A DNA stretch of 64,000 nucleotides from Lachnospiraceae bacterium (GTDB lineage Bacteria > Bacillota > Clostridia > Lachnospirales > Lachnospiraceae). Shown here piece after piece: positions 34,887 to 42,949 of this stretch. The translations under genes were made by a program, and so were the position numbers. Below the pieces are notes generated by a model. It ran no database searches. It saw nothing but the letters and a program-made list of their open reading frames with translations, and was not told the origin of the DNA. The first letter of the stretch is position 1, and each line of letters begins with the position of its first letter. The stretch lies in NCBI GenBank assembly GCA_016294075.1, contig JAEDCQ010000005.1:1-64000 (forward strand). Reading direction: 5' to 3'.

Positions 34887-34992
34887 AGAGAAGATGATTT
34901 CAGGATAAAAATATTCTTTTGAGTATTATGGAGCGCTTAAAAGAAGAAAAGAAAATGGACACTCTGCTATCTTTCATACTCACTTTTTGGAT

Positions 34993-35020
34993 TGAACAGA
35001 AAAAACAGGTATGATATACT
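34993..35020 (+). promoter_or_regulatory. queH promoter abutting its start codon
   Basis: TTGAAC (34993-34998), 16 bases, then TATACT (35015-35020) with TG at 35012-35013 as an extended -10. The expected transcript start is 35027 or 35028, which is the ATG itself. Confidence 0.6.
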
Positions 35021-35027
35021 TTATCAA

Positions 35028-35639
35028 ATGGAAACAAAGATAAATTATCAAAAAGAATTGGAAAAAATTTTAAAATCGCTGGATAGGCCTGCGAAAGTGT
35101 TTTTGCACAGCTGCTGTGCACCCTGCAGCAGTTATTGTATGGAATATCTGCGACAGTATTTTGATGTGACGGTTTTTTATTATAACCCGAATATTACGGA
35201 TACGGAAGAATATGCAAAGCGTGTCGCAGAACAGGAGCGTCTGATTGAAGCATATAATAGGATAGACGGTATGCGAAAGATTTCCTTTGTGGAAGGGGCA
35301 TATGAGCCGGATAAGTATTTAGAGACAGTCAGAGGGTTTGAGATGTGTAAGGAAGGCGGCAGCCGGTGCGAAAGATGCTTTGAACTGCGTCTTCGTGAGA
35401 CTGCACGACTTGCAAAGGAATACGGTATGGATTATTTTACCACTACACTGACAATCAGTCCCCTAAAAAATGCACAGCGTATTAATGAAATAGGGAACCG
35501 CATAGCAGAAGAACAAAAGATTCCCTTCCTGCCGTCAGATTTTAAGAAAAATAACGGGTATTTGCGTTCGATTGAGCTTTCCAAGGAATACGGACTATAC
35601 CGGCAGGACTATTGTGGATGTGAATTCTCAAAACGATAA
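35028..35639 (+). CDS. queH: Epoxyqueuosine reductase QueH
   Basis: QueH reduces epoxyqueuosine in tRNA to queuosine, the last step of the pathway. The product has 203 residues with the family's cysteine clusters: HSCCAPCS (Cys 29, 30 and 33) and, further on, CERCFELRL and a C-terminal CGCEFSKR, expected to hold an iron-sulphur cluster and a second metal site. FYYNPNITDTEEYAKR and TTTLTISPLKN are also characteristic. TTG at 34992 would add 12 residues, but it lies in the promoter -35 region. ATG 35028 has no Shine-Dalgarno sequence and sits at the predicted transcript start, which suggests a leaderless message. No other queuosine gene is adjacent. Confidence 0.9.
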   Translation: METKINYQKELEKILKSLDRPAKVFLHSCCAPCSSYCMEYLRQYFDVTVFYYNPNITDTEEYAKRVAEQERLIEAYNRIDGMRKISFVEGAYEPDKYLETVRGFEMCKEGGSRCERCFELRLRETARLAKEYGMDYFTTTLTISPLKNAQRINEIGNRIAEEQKIPFLPSDFKKNNGYLRSIELSKEYGLYRQDYCGCEFSKR

Positions 35640-35724
35640 AATAGTGAAAACGGTAAGAAACCGAAACGATGAAATATAAAATGACAAGAATCCAAAATGA
35701 TAAAAATTTGAAAGGAATTAAGCT

Positions 35725-37491
35725 ATGAAAAAAATTCTGGATATTATTTCCGAAGAAATCGGGAAGGCATTTGAAAATGCGGGATATGAAAAAACATTGG
35801 GAAAGGTAACGTTGTCTAACCGTCCTGACCTTTGCGAATATCAGTGCAACGGTGCGATGGCGGGAGCTAAGCTGTATAAAAAAGCTCCGATTATGATTGC
35901 GCAGGATGTTGCGGCGCAGTTAAAGGACAGCACAATTATAGAAAATGTGGAGGCTGTTAATCCGGGATTCTTAAATATGGATTTAAATAAAGCTTTTCTT
36001 GCACAATATCTTTGTGATATGGCTGCAGACGAAAAATTCGGTCTGGATATGCCTAAGGAACCGAAAAAGATTTTAATTGACTACGGCGGACCGAATGTAG
36101 CTAAGCCTCTTCATGTCGGTCATCTGCGTTCTGCGGTCATTGGTGAAAGTATAAAACGAATTGCGCGTTTTGCAGGGCATACTGTCATCGGAGATATCCA
36201 TTTAGGTGACTGGGGCTTACAGATGGGGCTGATTATTACCGAATTGCAGGAACGGAAGCCTCAGCTTGTCTATTTTGATGAAAGCTATACCGGTGAATAT
36301 CCTAAGGAGGCACCGTTTACCATCTCTGAATTGGAGGAAATTTATCCGACTGCATCTGCTAAATCAAAGGAGGACGCTGCTTATAAAGAAAAAGCGATGG
36401 AGGCAACCTTTAAGCTGCAGTCCGGGGTAAGAGGGTATCGGGCATTGTGGAATCATATTATTGCAGTATCCGTATCCGATTTAAAGAAGAATTATGAGAA
36501 TCTGAATGTAGAATTTGACCTTTGGAAGGGCGAATCCGATGTCCACGATGTGATTCCGGGAATGGTGGATTACATGAAGAAGGAAGGCTATGCGTATGTC
36601 AGTGATGGTGCGCTGGTTGTGGATGTAAAGGAAGAGACCGATACAAAAGAAATTCCCCCCTGTATGATATTAAAATCCGACGGCGCATCCTTATATAATA
36701 CAACGGACCTTGCGACTATTATGGAGCGTATGAAGGATTATAATCCCGATAAGCTGATTTATCTGACCGATAAACGGCAGGACCTTTATTTTGAACAGGT
36801 ATTCCGCTGTGCAAGAAAAACAAAATTGGTGCGTCCCGAAACACAGCTTCTGCATATCGGCTTCGGAACCATGAACGGAAAAGACGGCAAGCCTTTCAAA
36901 ACAAGAGAAGGCGGCGTCATGCGTTTAGAGCGTCTGATGGATGATATTAATCAGGAAATGTACAAAAAAATCACCGAAGGCAGGGAGGTTGAAAAAAAAG
37001 AAGCAGAACGGACTGCAAAAATTGTTGCGCTTTCTGCAATCAAATACGGTGATTTATCCAATCAGGCATCAAAGGATTACATCTTTGATATTGACCGTTT
37101 TACTTCCTTTGAAGGAGATACCGGACCTTACATTTTATATACGATTGTCAGAATCAAATCGATTCTTGCAAAATATGTTCAAAGTGGTAAAACAACGGAG
37201 AATACCACTATTAATGAGCCTGTGACGAAGAACCAGAAAAACCTGATGATTGAGATTTCCGGGTTTAATGCCATGATGGAAAATGCTTATGAAGAAAGCG
37301 CACCGCATAAGGTATGTGCCTATATCTATGATTTGTGTAATGCTTTCAACAGCTTCTATCATGAAACAAAGATTATGACAGAAGAGGATGAAGAAAGAAA
37401 AGCGGGTTACATTGCATTATTGGTGCTTTGCCGTGATATTTTGGAAACCTGTATCGATCTTTTGGGATTTGAGGCACCGGAAAGAATGTAA
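35725..37491 (+). CDS. argS: Arginyl-tRNA synthetase
   Basis: The class I enzyme charges tRNA-Arg. In the 588-residue product the HIGH-type motif is PLHVGHLRS (about residues 128-136), and the region where KMSKS would stand reads GFGTMNGKDGKPFKTREGG (about 377-395), as in many ArgRS. The N-terminal domain (residues 1-110) recognises the tRNA D-loop, and the C-terminal helical domain ends in ETCIDLLGFEAPERM. AAAGGA precedes the ATG. A short stretch of AT-rich sequence separates it from queH. The stop codon overlaps a hairpin. Confidence 0.96.
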   Translation: MKKILDIISEEIGKAFENAGYEKTLGKVTLSNRPDLCEYQCNGAMAGAKLYKKAPIMIAQDVAAQLKDSTIIENVEAVNPGFLNMDLNKAFLAQYLCDMAADEKFGLDMPKEPKKILIDYGGPNVAKPLHVGHLRSAVIGESIKRIARFAGHTVIGDIHLGDWGLQMGLIITELQERKPQLVYFDESYTGEYPKEAPFTISELEEIYPTASAKSKEDAAYKEKAMEATFKLQSGVRGYRALWNHIIAVSVSDLKKNYENLNVEFDLWKGESDVHDVIPGMVDYMKKEGYAYVSDGALVVDVKEETDTKEIPPCMILKSDGASLYNTTDLATIMERMKDYNPDKLIYLTDKRQDLYFEQVFRCARKTKLVRPETQLLHIGFGTMNGKDGKPFKTREGGVMRLERLMDDINQEMYKKITEGREVEKKEAERTAKIVALSAIKYGDLSNQASKDYIFDIDRFTSFEGDTGPYILYTIVRIKSILAKYVQSGKTTENTTINEPVTKNQKNLMIEISGFNAMMENAYEESAPHKVCAYIYDLCNAFNSFYHETKIMTEEDEERKAGYIALLVLCRDILETCIDLLGFEAPERM

Positions 37492-37515
37492 CACAAACAC
37501 TTTTTATTTGTGTTA
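37489..37515 (+). terminator. Hairpin overlapping the argS stop codon
   Basis: TAACACAAA (37489-37497) pairs perfectly with TTTGTGTTA (37507-37515). No T run follows the right arm, so it may protect the 3' end or terminate weakly. Confidence 0.45.
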
Positions 37516-37569
37516 CAGATGAGTATCAGTTAGCTGTATAATTGTGTGATTGGGGACTTGGAGGTAGTT

Positions 37570-38553
37570 ATGATCTTTAAATGTAAAAATTGTGGAGGAA
37601 ATTCCGTATACAGCCCTAAAACGGGAAAGATGTACTGCCCGCACTGTGAAAGTGAGGATTCGCAGGAGAAGCTTGCGGGTGCGGGACTTTCCCGATGTGT
37701 AAACTGCGGCGCACCACTTGAGGTTTCGGAATTTGCATCGGCAATGAAGTGCCCTAACTGCGGAAGCTATCATATATTTGAAGAGAGAATTGAAGGAGAA
37801 TATACCCCCCATCTGATTCTTCCCTTTCAAATCAGTAAGGAACAGGCGGTTGAAAGTCTGCGGAAAGAATTTGGCAGGCGCGTCTTTACACCATCCACAT
37901 TTTTGTCTCATGCAAGCATTGAAAGGATGGAAGGTGCATATGTACCGTTCTTTTTGTATGGATTTCATGCCGATGCCTCATACCGGGCGAAGGGTACAAA
38001 GGTCAGAAGCTGGACGAGTGGGGATACCAGATATACGGAAACCTCATATTATGACATTGAAAGAGAAATGGATGCCGAGTTTGAGAGGATTCCGGTAGAT
38101 GCCTCCCTGAGGATGGAAAATAACACAATGGATTTGCTGGAGCCATATAATTATAAGGCACTTCTGGAGTTTCAGGATAAATATATGTCCGGCTTTGAAG
38201 CTGAAATATATAGTGAAAGTGCGGATGCATTGCAGATGAGGGCAGAGAGTAAGGCAAAAAGCGATTCGCATGCATTGATTCGTGATTCCGTTACGGGTTA
38301 TGCAACCGTGACACAGGAGACGGAACAAATTAATCTATATAGAAAATCCTGTGAATATGCACTTTTGCCTGTCTGGATTTATGATTTTCAGTATCAGGGA
38401 GAAACATACCGTTTCCATATAAACGGACAGACCGGAAAGATAATCGGGAAAACGCCGGTTGCACATAATAAGGTTATCGGGTATAGTGCAACGGTATTCG
38501 GACTTTGTCTTGCAGCGGGCTTCTTAGTAAGAACGTTACTGTATTTTTTATAA
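37570..38553 (+). CDS. Zinc-ribbon membrane protein of unknown function
   Basis: The product has 327 residues when started at ATG 37570, which has GGAGGT six bases upstream; an earlier frame start at 37546 lacks a site. Two zinc ribbons stand at the N-terminus (CKNCGG with CPHC, then CVNCGA with CPNCGS, together about residues 4-65). A mixed domain of about 220 residues follows, and one membrane helix (SATVFGLCLAAGFLVRTLLYF) lies at the C-terminus. Membrane proteins of this design occur in many Firmicutes without known function. The TPM protein two genes on is also a membrane protein of this uncharacterised sort; a shared role is guesswork. Confidence 0.72.
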   Translation: MIFKCKNCGGNSVYSPKTGKMYCPHCESEDSQEKLAGAGLSRCVNCGAPLEVSEFASAMKCPNCGSYHIFEERIEGEYTPHLILPFQISKEQAVESLRKEFGRRVFTPSTFLSHASIERMEGAYVPFFLYGFHADASYRAKGTKVRSWTSGDTRYTETSYYDIEREMDAEFERIPVDASLRMENNTMDLLEPYNYKALLEFQDKYMSGFEAEIYSESADALQMRAESKAKSDSHALIRDSVTGYATVTQETEQINLYRKSCEYALLPVWIYDFQYQGETYRFHINGQTGKIIGKTPVAHNKVIGYSATVFGLCLAAGFLVRTLLYFL

Positions 38554-38566
38554 ACGGGATTCTGTC

Positions 38567-39013
38567 ATGGCAATGATGGAAAATGACATGTCGGAAAAAG
38601 AGCTTGTAAAATATAAAAGGGAGACGGTAGGGTTTGTCTGGCAGAAAAGCGCCAAACCCCCTTTTCCGTATCTGACCGCGGCTCAGAATGTAGAAGTGCC
38701 GATGGAGTTTTCGGGCGGAGAACAACAGCGTGTAGCAATTGCGATAGCACTTGCAAATAATCCGAAGCTGCTTTTGGCAGATGAGCCTACCGGGGCGGGT
38801 GATCAGAAAACCTCCCTTATGATTCAGGACTATGTGGAACGCTTAAAGCACCTTGACAGTATTGATGCAAAGGAAGAAACGCAGGATGAATTCGCGATTC
38901 TTGACAGGGCCGGGCGTATACAGCTTACAAAGGATATTTTGCAGCAGGCCGGAATCAAGGGAAACCGTGTTAAGGTAGAGGCCAAGGACGGCAAAATTAT
39001 AATCACACAGTGA
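38567..39013 (+). pseudogene. Decayed ABC transporter ATPase (MacB/LolD-like)
   Basis: The 148-codon frame keeps pieces of an ABC ATPase: KRETVGFVWQKSAK (Q-loop region), then directly FSGGEQQRVAIAIALANNP (signature) and LLLADEPTGAGDQKTS (Walker B and D-loop). The Walker A segment is absent, as are the helical subdomain between Q-loop and signature and the H-loop after the D-loop. The tail continues with a region like the C-terminal extension of full-length relatives (GIKGNRVKVEAKDGKIIIT). Three losses have all kept the frame. It cannot hydrolyse ATP. There is no good Shine-Dalgarno sequence. Confidence 0.8.
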
Positions 39014-39026
39014 TAGGGGGAAAAAG

Positions 39027-39923
39027 ATGAGGGATTATTTTCATTTTTTTAAGATTCCGTTTATTATAATCGGAATTCTGGCGCTTACAACGCTTGCGAT
39101 TGTATTTGTAAAAAAAGGTGATGCTTTAAAAGCAGTATCATCAGAAGGCAATACGGAACGTACTACAATGGAAAGAGTTTTTGATTATGCCGATAAGCTG
39201 ACGGATGCAGAGGAGGAAGCACTCAGAGCGAGCATCCGGGAAGCGGAAGAGGAAACAAAATGTGATATCGTAGTTGTAACATTGAATGAATCACTTGTGG
39301 AATATGCGGCACAATATGAAGATAAAATAGGACCGGTGCCTGTCAGTGAATGTGTTATGGTTTATGCGGACAATTTCTATGATGAGCACAAATTCGGTTA
39401 TAATGAGCCTTACGGTGACGGAGTGTTATTTTTGGATAACTGGTATCGTGAGTCTGACGGATATGTGTATTCGTGGATGTCGACAAGCGGAAGGGCAGAA
39501 GACACATATTCCTCTGCCATGATTGATGAAACTTTAGATGACGCTCTTTATTATGTTGAGGATGAGCCATACAGGGCTTATTCGACATTGGTGGAATTAT
39601 TCCGTAAGAGAATGTCATTATCGGAAACCGCCGGATATTCGCAGTTTACTCTGTTAAACCCGTATTTTATAATAATCGGCGCTCTGATAATTGCTCTTAT
39701 TTTCATGTTTGTGAATTTCTCTTCCAAAAAGGGCAAAAGGACTACAACAGACCGTACCTATGTGGCCGGTGGAAATCCCTCCTTTAGAAGAAGGGAAGAC
39801 CGCTTTTTGTATAAAAATGTAACCAGACAAAGAATAGAAAGAAGCTCCGGCAGCAGCGGCGGAGGCGGACATCATCATTCATCGTCCGGCAGAAGCCACG
39901 GCGGAGGCGGACACAGACGTTAG
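39027..39923 (+). CDS. TPM domain membrane protein
   Basis: The 298-residue product has an N-terminal membrane helix (PFIIIGILALTTLAIVFV), an extracytoplasmic TPM domain (about residues 48-190: VFDYADKLTDAEEEALRASI then CDIVVVTLNESL), a second helix (PYFIIIGALIIALIFMFVNF) and a basic cytoplasmic tail ending in glycine/serine/histidine-rich sequence (GGGGHHHSSSGRSHGGGGH). YgcG-type proteins have this layout; the TPM domain of some relatives has phosphatase activity. GGGGGAAA precedes the ATG. Its stop overlaps the convergent gpr stop by four bases. Confidence 0.82.
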   Translation: MRDYFHFFKIPFIIIGILALTTLAIVFVKKGDALKAVSSEGNTERTTMERVFDYADKLTDAEEEALRASIREAEEETKCDIVVVTLNESLVEYAAQYEDKIGPVPVSECVMVYADNFYDEHKFGYNEPYGDGVLFLDNWYRESDGYVYSWMSTSGRAEDTYSSAMIDETLDDALYYVEDEPYRAYSTLVELFRKRMSLSETAGYSQFTLLNPYFIIIGALIIALIFMFVNFSSKKGKRTTTDRTYVAGGNPSFRRREDRFLYKNVTRQRIERSSGSSGGGGHHHSSSGRSHGGGGHRR

Positions 39924-40819
39924 TCGGATTCATTGCATAATGAAAATGCGATATTCAGTGCTTCGGACAATGTATAGCCAAGCCTTTTTATGGTCGAATC
40001 AATATCTTTGGCAGTAACATACATATTGTTCATGTCATAAAGTATGTTTTGCATTTCGTCGTCCTCCTGCCTTAAGTGGGAAATAGCGTCCTTTACAATA
40101 GTGGCGGCATCGACAACGGTAGGAATACCGATGGCAATGACGGGAACGCCGAGCGATTCTTCTGTCAGGGAATCACGGTGATTGCCGACACCGGAGCCGG
40201 GCTGGATACCTGTATTTGTAATCTGTATGGTACGGGTCAGACGGCGGGTGCTTCTGGCAGCGAGAGCGTCGATTACGACGATGATGTCAGGATTTGTGGT
40301 AGAAACGATTCCACGTATGATTTCTGCTGTTTCCATGCCGGTCTTTCCCATGACACCGGGAACAATGCCGCTGATTTCATGCACCTTCTTACAGTCATAT
40401 GCGGCATGACCGAACTGTCGCAGCATATGTCTTGTAATGTTGAGGTTGTCAACAACACAGGGACCGAGTGCATCAGCTGTCACATCGCGGTTTCCAAGTC
40501 CCACAACAAGGATGGACTGTTCTTTTTCAGAATCAGGAAGCAGGCTTTGTAAGTGTCTGGCTATGGAAAGGGAAACTTCCCTGTGATAACCGTCATCCGG
40601 CTCTGTGAGATTATCGGCTTCCAATGTTATATAGGTCCCGATTGGTTTCCCCATGGCTTTTGCACCGTTTTTAGTTGTAATCTGCACATGTGTAACCTGA
40701 ATTGTGTCGGATGCTTCGGAATATGTGTCAACAATGACACCGCGCATTTCACCATTTGCTTCTTCAATAAATTCGCGTGCTTCCAAGGCAAGGTCGGTTC
40801 TTATCGGAAAATGTGGCAT
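39920..40819 (-). CDS. gpr: Spore germination protease GPR
   Basis: GPR is the atypical aspartic endopeptidase that degrades the small acid-soluble proteins covering spore DNA at germination. The 299-residue product has the diagnostic blocks VVGLGNRDVTADALGP, GIVPGVMGKTGMETAEII and PDIIVVIDALAARSTRRLT, then GIQPGSGVGNHR. The N-terminus MPHFPIRTDLALE aligns with the mature start of Bacillus GPR (IRTDLA), so the propeptide removed at activation would be only about five residues instead of about 15. AGGAG precedes the ATG. It lies divergent from rpsT, as part of the conserved rpsT/gpr/spoIIP/lepA neighbourhood. Confidence 0.94.
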   Translation of the reverse strand: MPHFPIRTDLALEAREFIEEANGEMRGVIVDTYSEASDTIQVTHVQITTKNGAKAMGKPIGTYITLEADNLTEPDDGYHREVSLSIARHLQSLLPDSEKEQSILVVGLGNRDVTADALGPCVVDNLNITRHMLRQFGHAAYDCKKVHEISGIVPGVMGKTGMETAEIIRGIVSTTNPDIIVVIDALAARSTRRLTRTIQITNTGIQPGSGVGNHRDSLTEESLGVPVIAIGIPTVVDAATIVKDAISHLRQEDDEMQNILYDMNNMYVTAKDIDSTIKRLGYTLSEALNIAFSLCNESD

Positions 40820-40962
40820 GAAGCAGCTCCTTTCTTTCTGTCAGAGGGAATAAGCGTAAAAACATATACTTTATTTTATGCGCTCCGAAGTTATTTTTTG
40901 CAGAACAGAAAAAAATATGTAAGAAATTTAAAAGAAAAAACGAAAACTATTAAAATTAACTA

Positions 40963-40991
40963 TTGACAAGTAGGGAGCCTTAACCTAAAAT
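40963..40991 (+). promoter_or_regulatory. rpsT promoter
   Basis: TTGACA (40963-40968) and TAAAAT (40986-40991) are spaced by 17 bases, close to consensus. The transcript would carry an untranslated leader of about 80 bases. Confidence 0.65.
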
Positions 40992-41081
40992 AATATACGC
41001 GTGTTTACATCGAATCGTCCGTGTCCGGCTTAGATGTATCACTTACCAGTAACATAGATGAATGATCAGGAGGTGTAGATC

Positions 41082-41345
41082 TTGGCTAATATCAAATCCG
41101 CAAAAAAGAGAATCTTAGTAAGCAGAGCAAATGCAGAGCGTAATAAAGCAATCAAGTCCGGCGTTAAGACTTCCATTAAGAAAGTATACGCAGCAATTGA
41201 TGCTAACGATAAAGAAGCTGCTAAGGCTGCTTTAGTAGAAGCTACAGCGACTATTGATAAGGCAACTTCTAAGGGAGTGTATCATAAGAATACTTCTTCC
41301 AGAAAAGTATCCCGTCTTGCAAAGAGCGTAAATCAGATGGCTTAA
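41082..41345 (+). CDS. rpsT: 30S ribosomal protein S20
   Basis: S20 is an early-binding protein of the small ribosomal subunit. The 87-residue, lysine-rich product shows ANIKSAKKRILVSRANAERN at the start and KGVYHKNTSSRKVSRLAKSV at the end, the usual S20 ends. It starts with TTG behind AGGAGGTG. Escherichia coli rpsT also begins with UUG, and there the weak start is part of autogenous control; the same could hold here. It has its own strong promoter and a strong terminator. Confidence 0.96.
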   Translation: MANIKSAKKRILVSRANAERNKAIKSGVKTSIKKVYAAIDANDKEAAKAALVEATATIDKATSKGVYHKNTSSRKVSRLAKSVNQMA

Positions 41346-41389
41346 TAAATGAATGATAAGGCATCCGTACCGTCATGCGGATGCATATT

Positions 41390-41422
41390 GGGTGATATTC
41401 CTTGGAATATCACCCTTTTTTT
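41390..41422 (+). terminator. rpsT terminator
   Basis: GGGTGATATTCC (41390-41401) pairs perfectly with GGAATATCACCC (41404-41415), followed by seven T. A smaller GCATCCG/CGGATGC hairpin lies just before it (about 41361-41384). Confidence 0.9.
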
Positions 41423-41540
41423 AATATACGGTAAGTATGTTTACATACTTTTTTTAATATACGGTAAGTATGTTTACATACTTTTTTTAATATACGGTAA
41501 GTATGTTTACATACTTTACTGTATGTTTGCATACTTTACT
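41416..41540 (+). repeat. Triplicated 33-bp repeat made of terminator-like hairpins
   Basis: A 33-bp unit occurs three times head to tail with no mismatch that I can see. Each has AAGTATGT and ACATACTT as inverted arms around TT and, in the first two, a following T run. A partial, altered fourth unit (GTATGTTTGCATACTTTACT) runs into the spoIIP start. The array is open in one frame (FLIYGKYVYIL repeated), but this is a by-product of a period divisible by three and not a gene. Confidence 0.85.
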
Positions 41541-41542
41541 GT

Positions 41543-42856
41543 ATGGAAATGAAGAAGAGCTTGCGTAAAACAGCAGGTATTGTAATTATCAGTCTGATAA
41601 TTATTGTGCTGTTTGGTACGGATTCAAATAAAAAGGTGACGAAAGAGTATGTTTTATCGGATAAAGAAATATTGGGTCAGGAGGCCGAATGGGAGCTTGT
41701 GAAGTCACAGCTGCCGTTTTTTGCTTATCTTCTTCATGAAAAAAATCAGGACAATATGTATGAGCAGTTTGTTCTGCATTTTTTCCCGCTTTATCAATAT
41801 CTGGCAGAACAGGAAGTTTTGGCGAAGGCATCGGACAATCGTAAGGATTTGGTATTGGGGACCGAGCTGGAAAAACAGATTTTGGAAGAAAACGCATATG
41901 CAAAGGGTAAAAAAGATGAAGCCGGTACAAATGAAGCAGATACGGAGAAAAACGAATCTGAAAGTAATCAGAATCCGGAGGGCGGAGAAAGTCCTGAGGA
42001 AGTAAAGGAAAGCAGTCAGGAAGAGTTTATGCAGACCGCACCGGATATTTTTCTGACAAAATCCGATTTTGAACCGGCTATGGAAAAGAGCAGGGAATAT
42101 AATTGGGATTCCTATGCGGATATGGAAAAGTTCAGGGAGGAATTCTTTGCGGTTGATTCAACCACGGAGATTTCAGATAATCGGATAGCTCCAAAGAAAT
42201 TGCTTGAAAAGGAGATTTCCCTGCAGGAGGGAAACGGCGGTCCGCAGATATTGATTTATCATACACATTCCCAGGAATCCTTTGCGGATTCCATTCCGGG
42301 AGACAAAAACACTACAATACTTGGTGCAGGTGAATATCTTGCAGGGGTATTGCATGATACTTACGGATATGAGGTGCTTCATCATAGCGGGGAATACGAT
42401 GTGGAAACAAGAGATTATGCATATTCCTATGCGCTTCCTAATATCGAAGCTATTTTAAATGAATATCCGTCCATTGAAGTTGTGATTGATTTACACCGCG
42501 ATGCGGTTAGTGAGGACAGAAGGCTCGTATCCTTGCAGAATGGAAAACAGGCGGCACAGCTTATGTTTTTCAACGGTCTGTCACATACAAAAAAACAGGG
42601 TGATATCTCATATCTGGAAAATCCGTATATTGATGATAACCTGGCTTTTTCGTTTCAGATGCAGGTGCTTTGTAACGAATATTATCCGGGGCTTGCAAGG
42701 AGAATATATTTAAAGGGTTACCGCTATAATATGCATCTTTGTTCCAAATCACTTTTAGTGGAACTTGGTGCACAGACAAATACCTGTGAGGAAATAAAAA
42801 ATTCACTCGATATTCTGGCACATCTTCTTTCCATGTGTCTTGCAGATGAAAATTAA
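41543..42856 (+). CDS. spoIIP: Stage II sporulation protein P
   Basis: SpoIIP is the amidase and endopeptidase of the DMP complex that removes septal peptidoglycan so the forespore can be engulfed. The 437-residue product has an N-terminal membrane anchor (GIVIISLIIIVLFG), a long acidic, low-complexity linker (about residues 125-170) and the catalytic domain with QILIYHTHSQESF, VIDLHRDAV and a C-terminal LLVELGAQTNT. These supply the zinc-binding histidines and glutamate. Starts at 41543 and 41549 are both possible and neither has a clear Shine-Dalgarno sequence, because the tandem repeat abuts the gene. It sits between rpsT and lepA, as is common in Firmicutes. Confidence 0.92.
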   Translation: MEMKKSLRKTAGIVIISLIIIVLFGTDSNKKVTKEYVLSDKEILGQEAEWELVKSQLPFFAYLLHEKNQDNMYEQFVLHFFPLYQYLAEQEVLAKASDNRKDLVLGTELEKQILEENAYAKGKKDEAGTNEADTEKNESESNQNPEGGESPEEVKESSQEEFMQTAPDIFLTKSDFEPAMEKSREYNWDSYADMEKFREEFFAVDSTTEISDNRIAPKKLLEKEISLQEGNGGPQILIYHTHSQESFADSIPGDKNTTILGAGEYLAGVLHDTYGYEVLHHSGEYDVETRDYAYSYALPNIEAILNEYPSIEVVIDLHRDAVSEDRRLVSLQNGKQAAQLMFFNGLSHTKKQGDISYLENPYIDDNLAFSFQMQVLCNEYYPGLARRIYLKGYRYNMHLCSKSLLVELGAQTNTCEEIKNSLDILAHLLSMCLADEN

Positions 42857-42867
42857 ATAACCTGTCG

Positions 42868-42896
42868 TTGACCTTACAATTGCACTTTGCTATACT
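42868..42896 (+). promoter_or_regulatory. Promoter of lepA-hemW
   Basis: TTGACC (42868-42873) and TATACT (42891-42896) are spaced by 17 bases. The leader is about 47 bases. Confidence 0.65.
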
Positions 42897-42949
42897 GATA
42901 AAAGACTTTAACGAAACGTCCTGAAATACAAAAAAGAAGAGGATATTAC

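Noticed and set aside
41349..41552. 67-codon open frame with FLIYGKYVYIL repeated three times
   Set aside because: It is generated by the 33-bp hairpin repeat after the rpsT terminator, lacks a ribosome binding site and runs into the spoIIP start.
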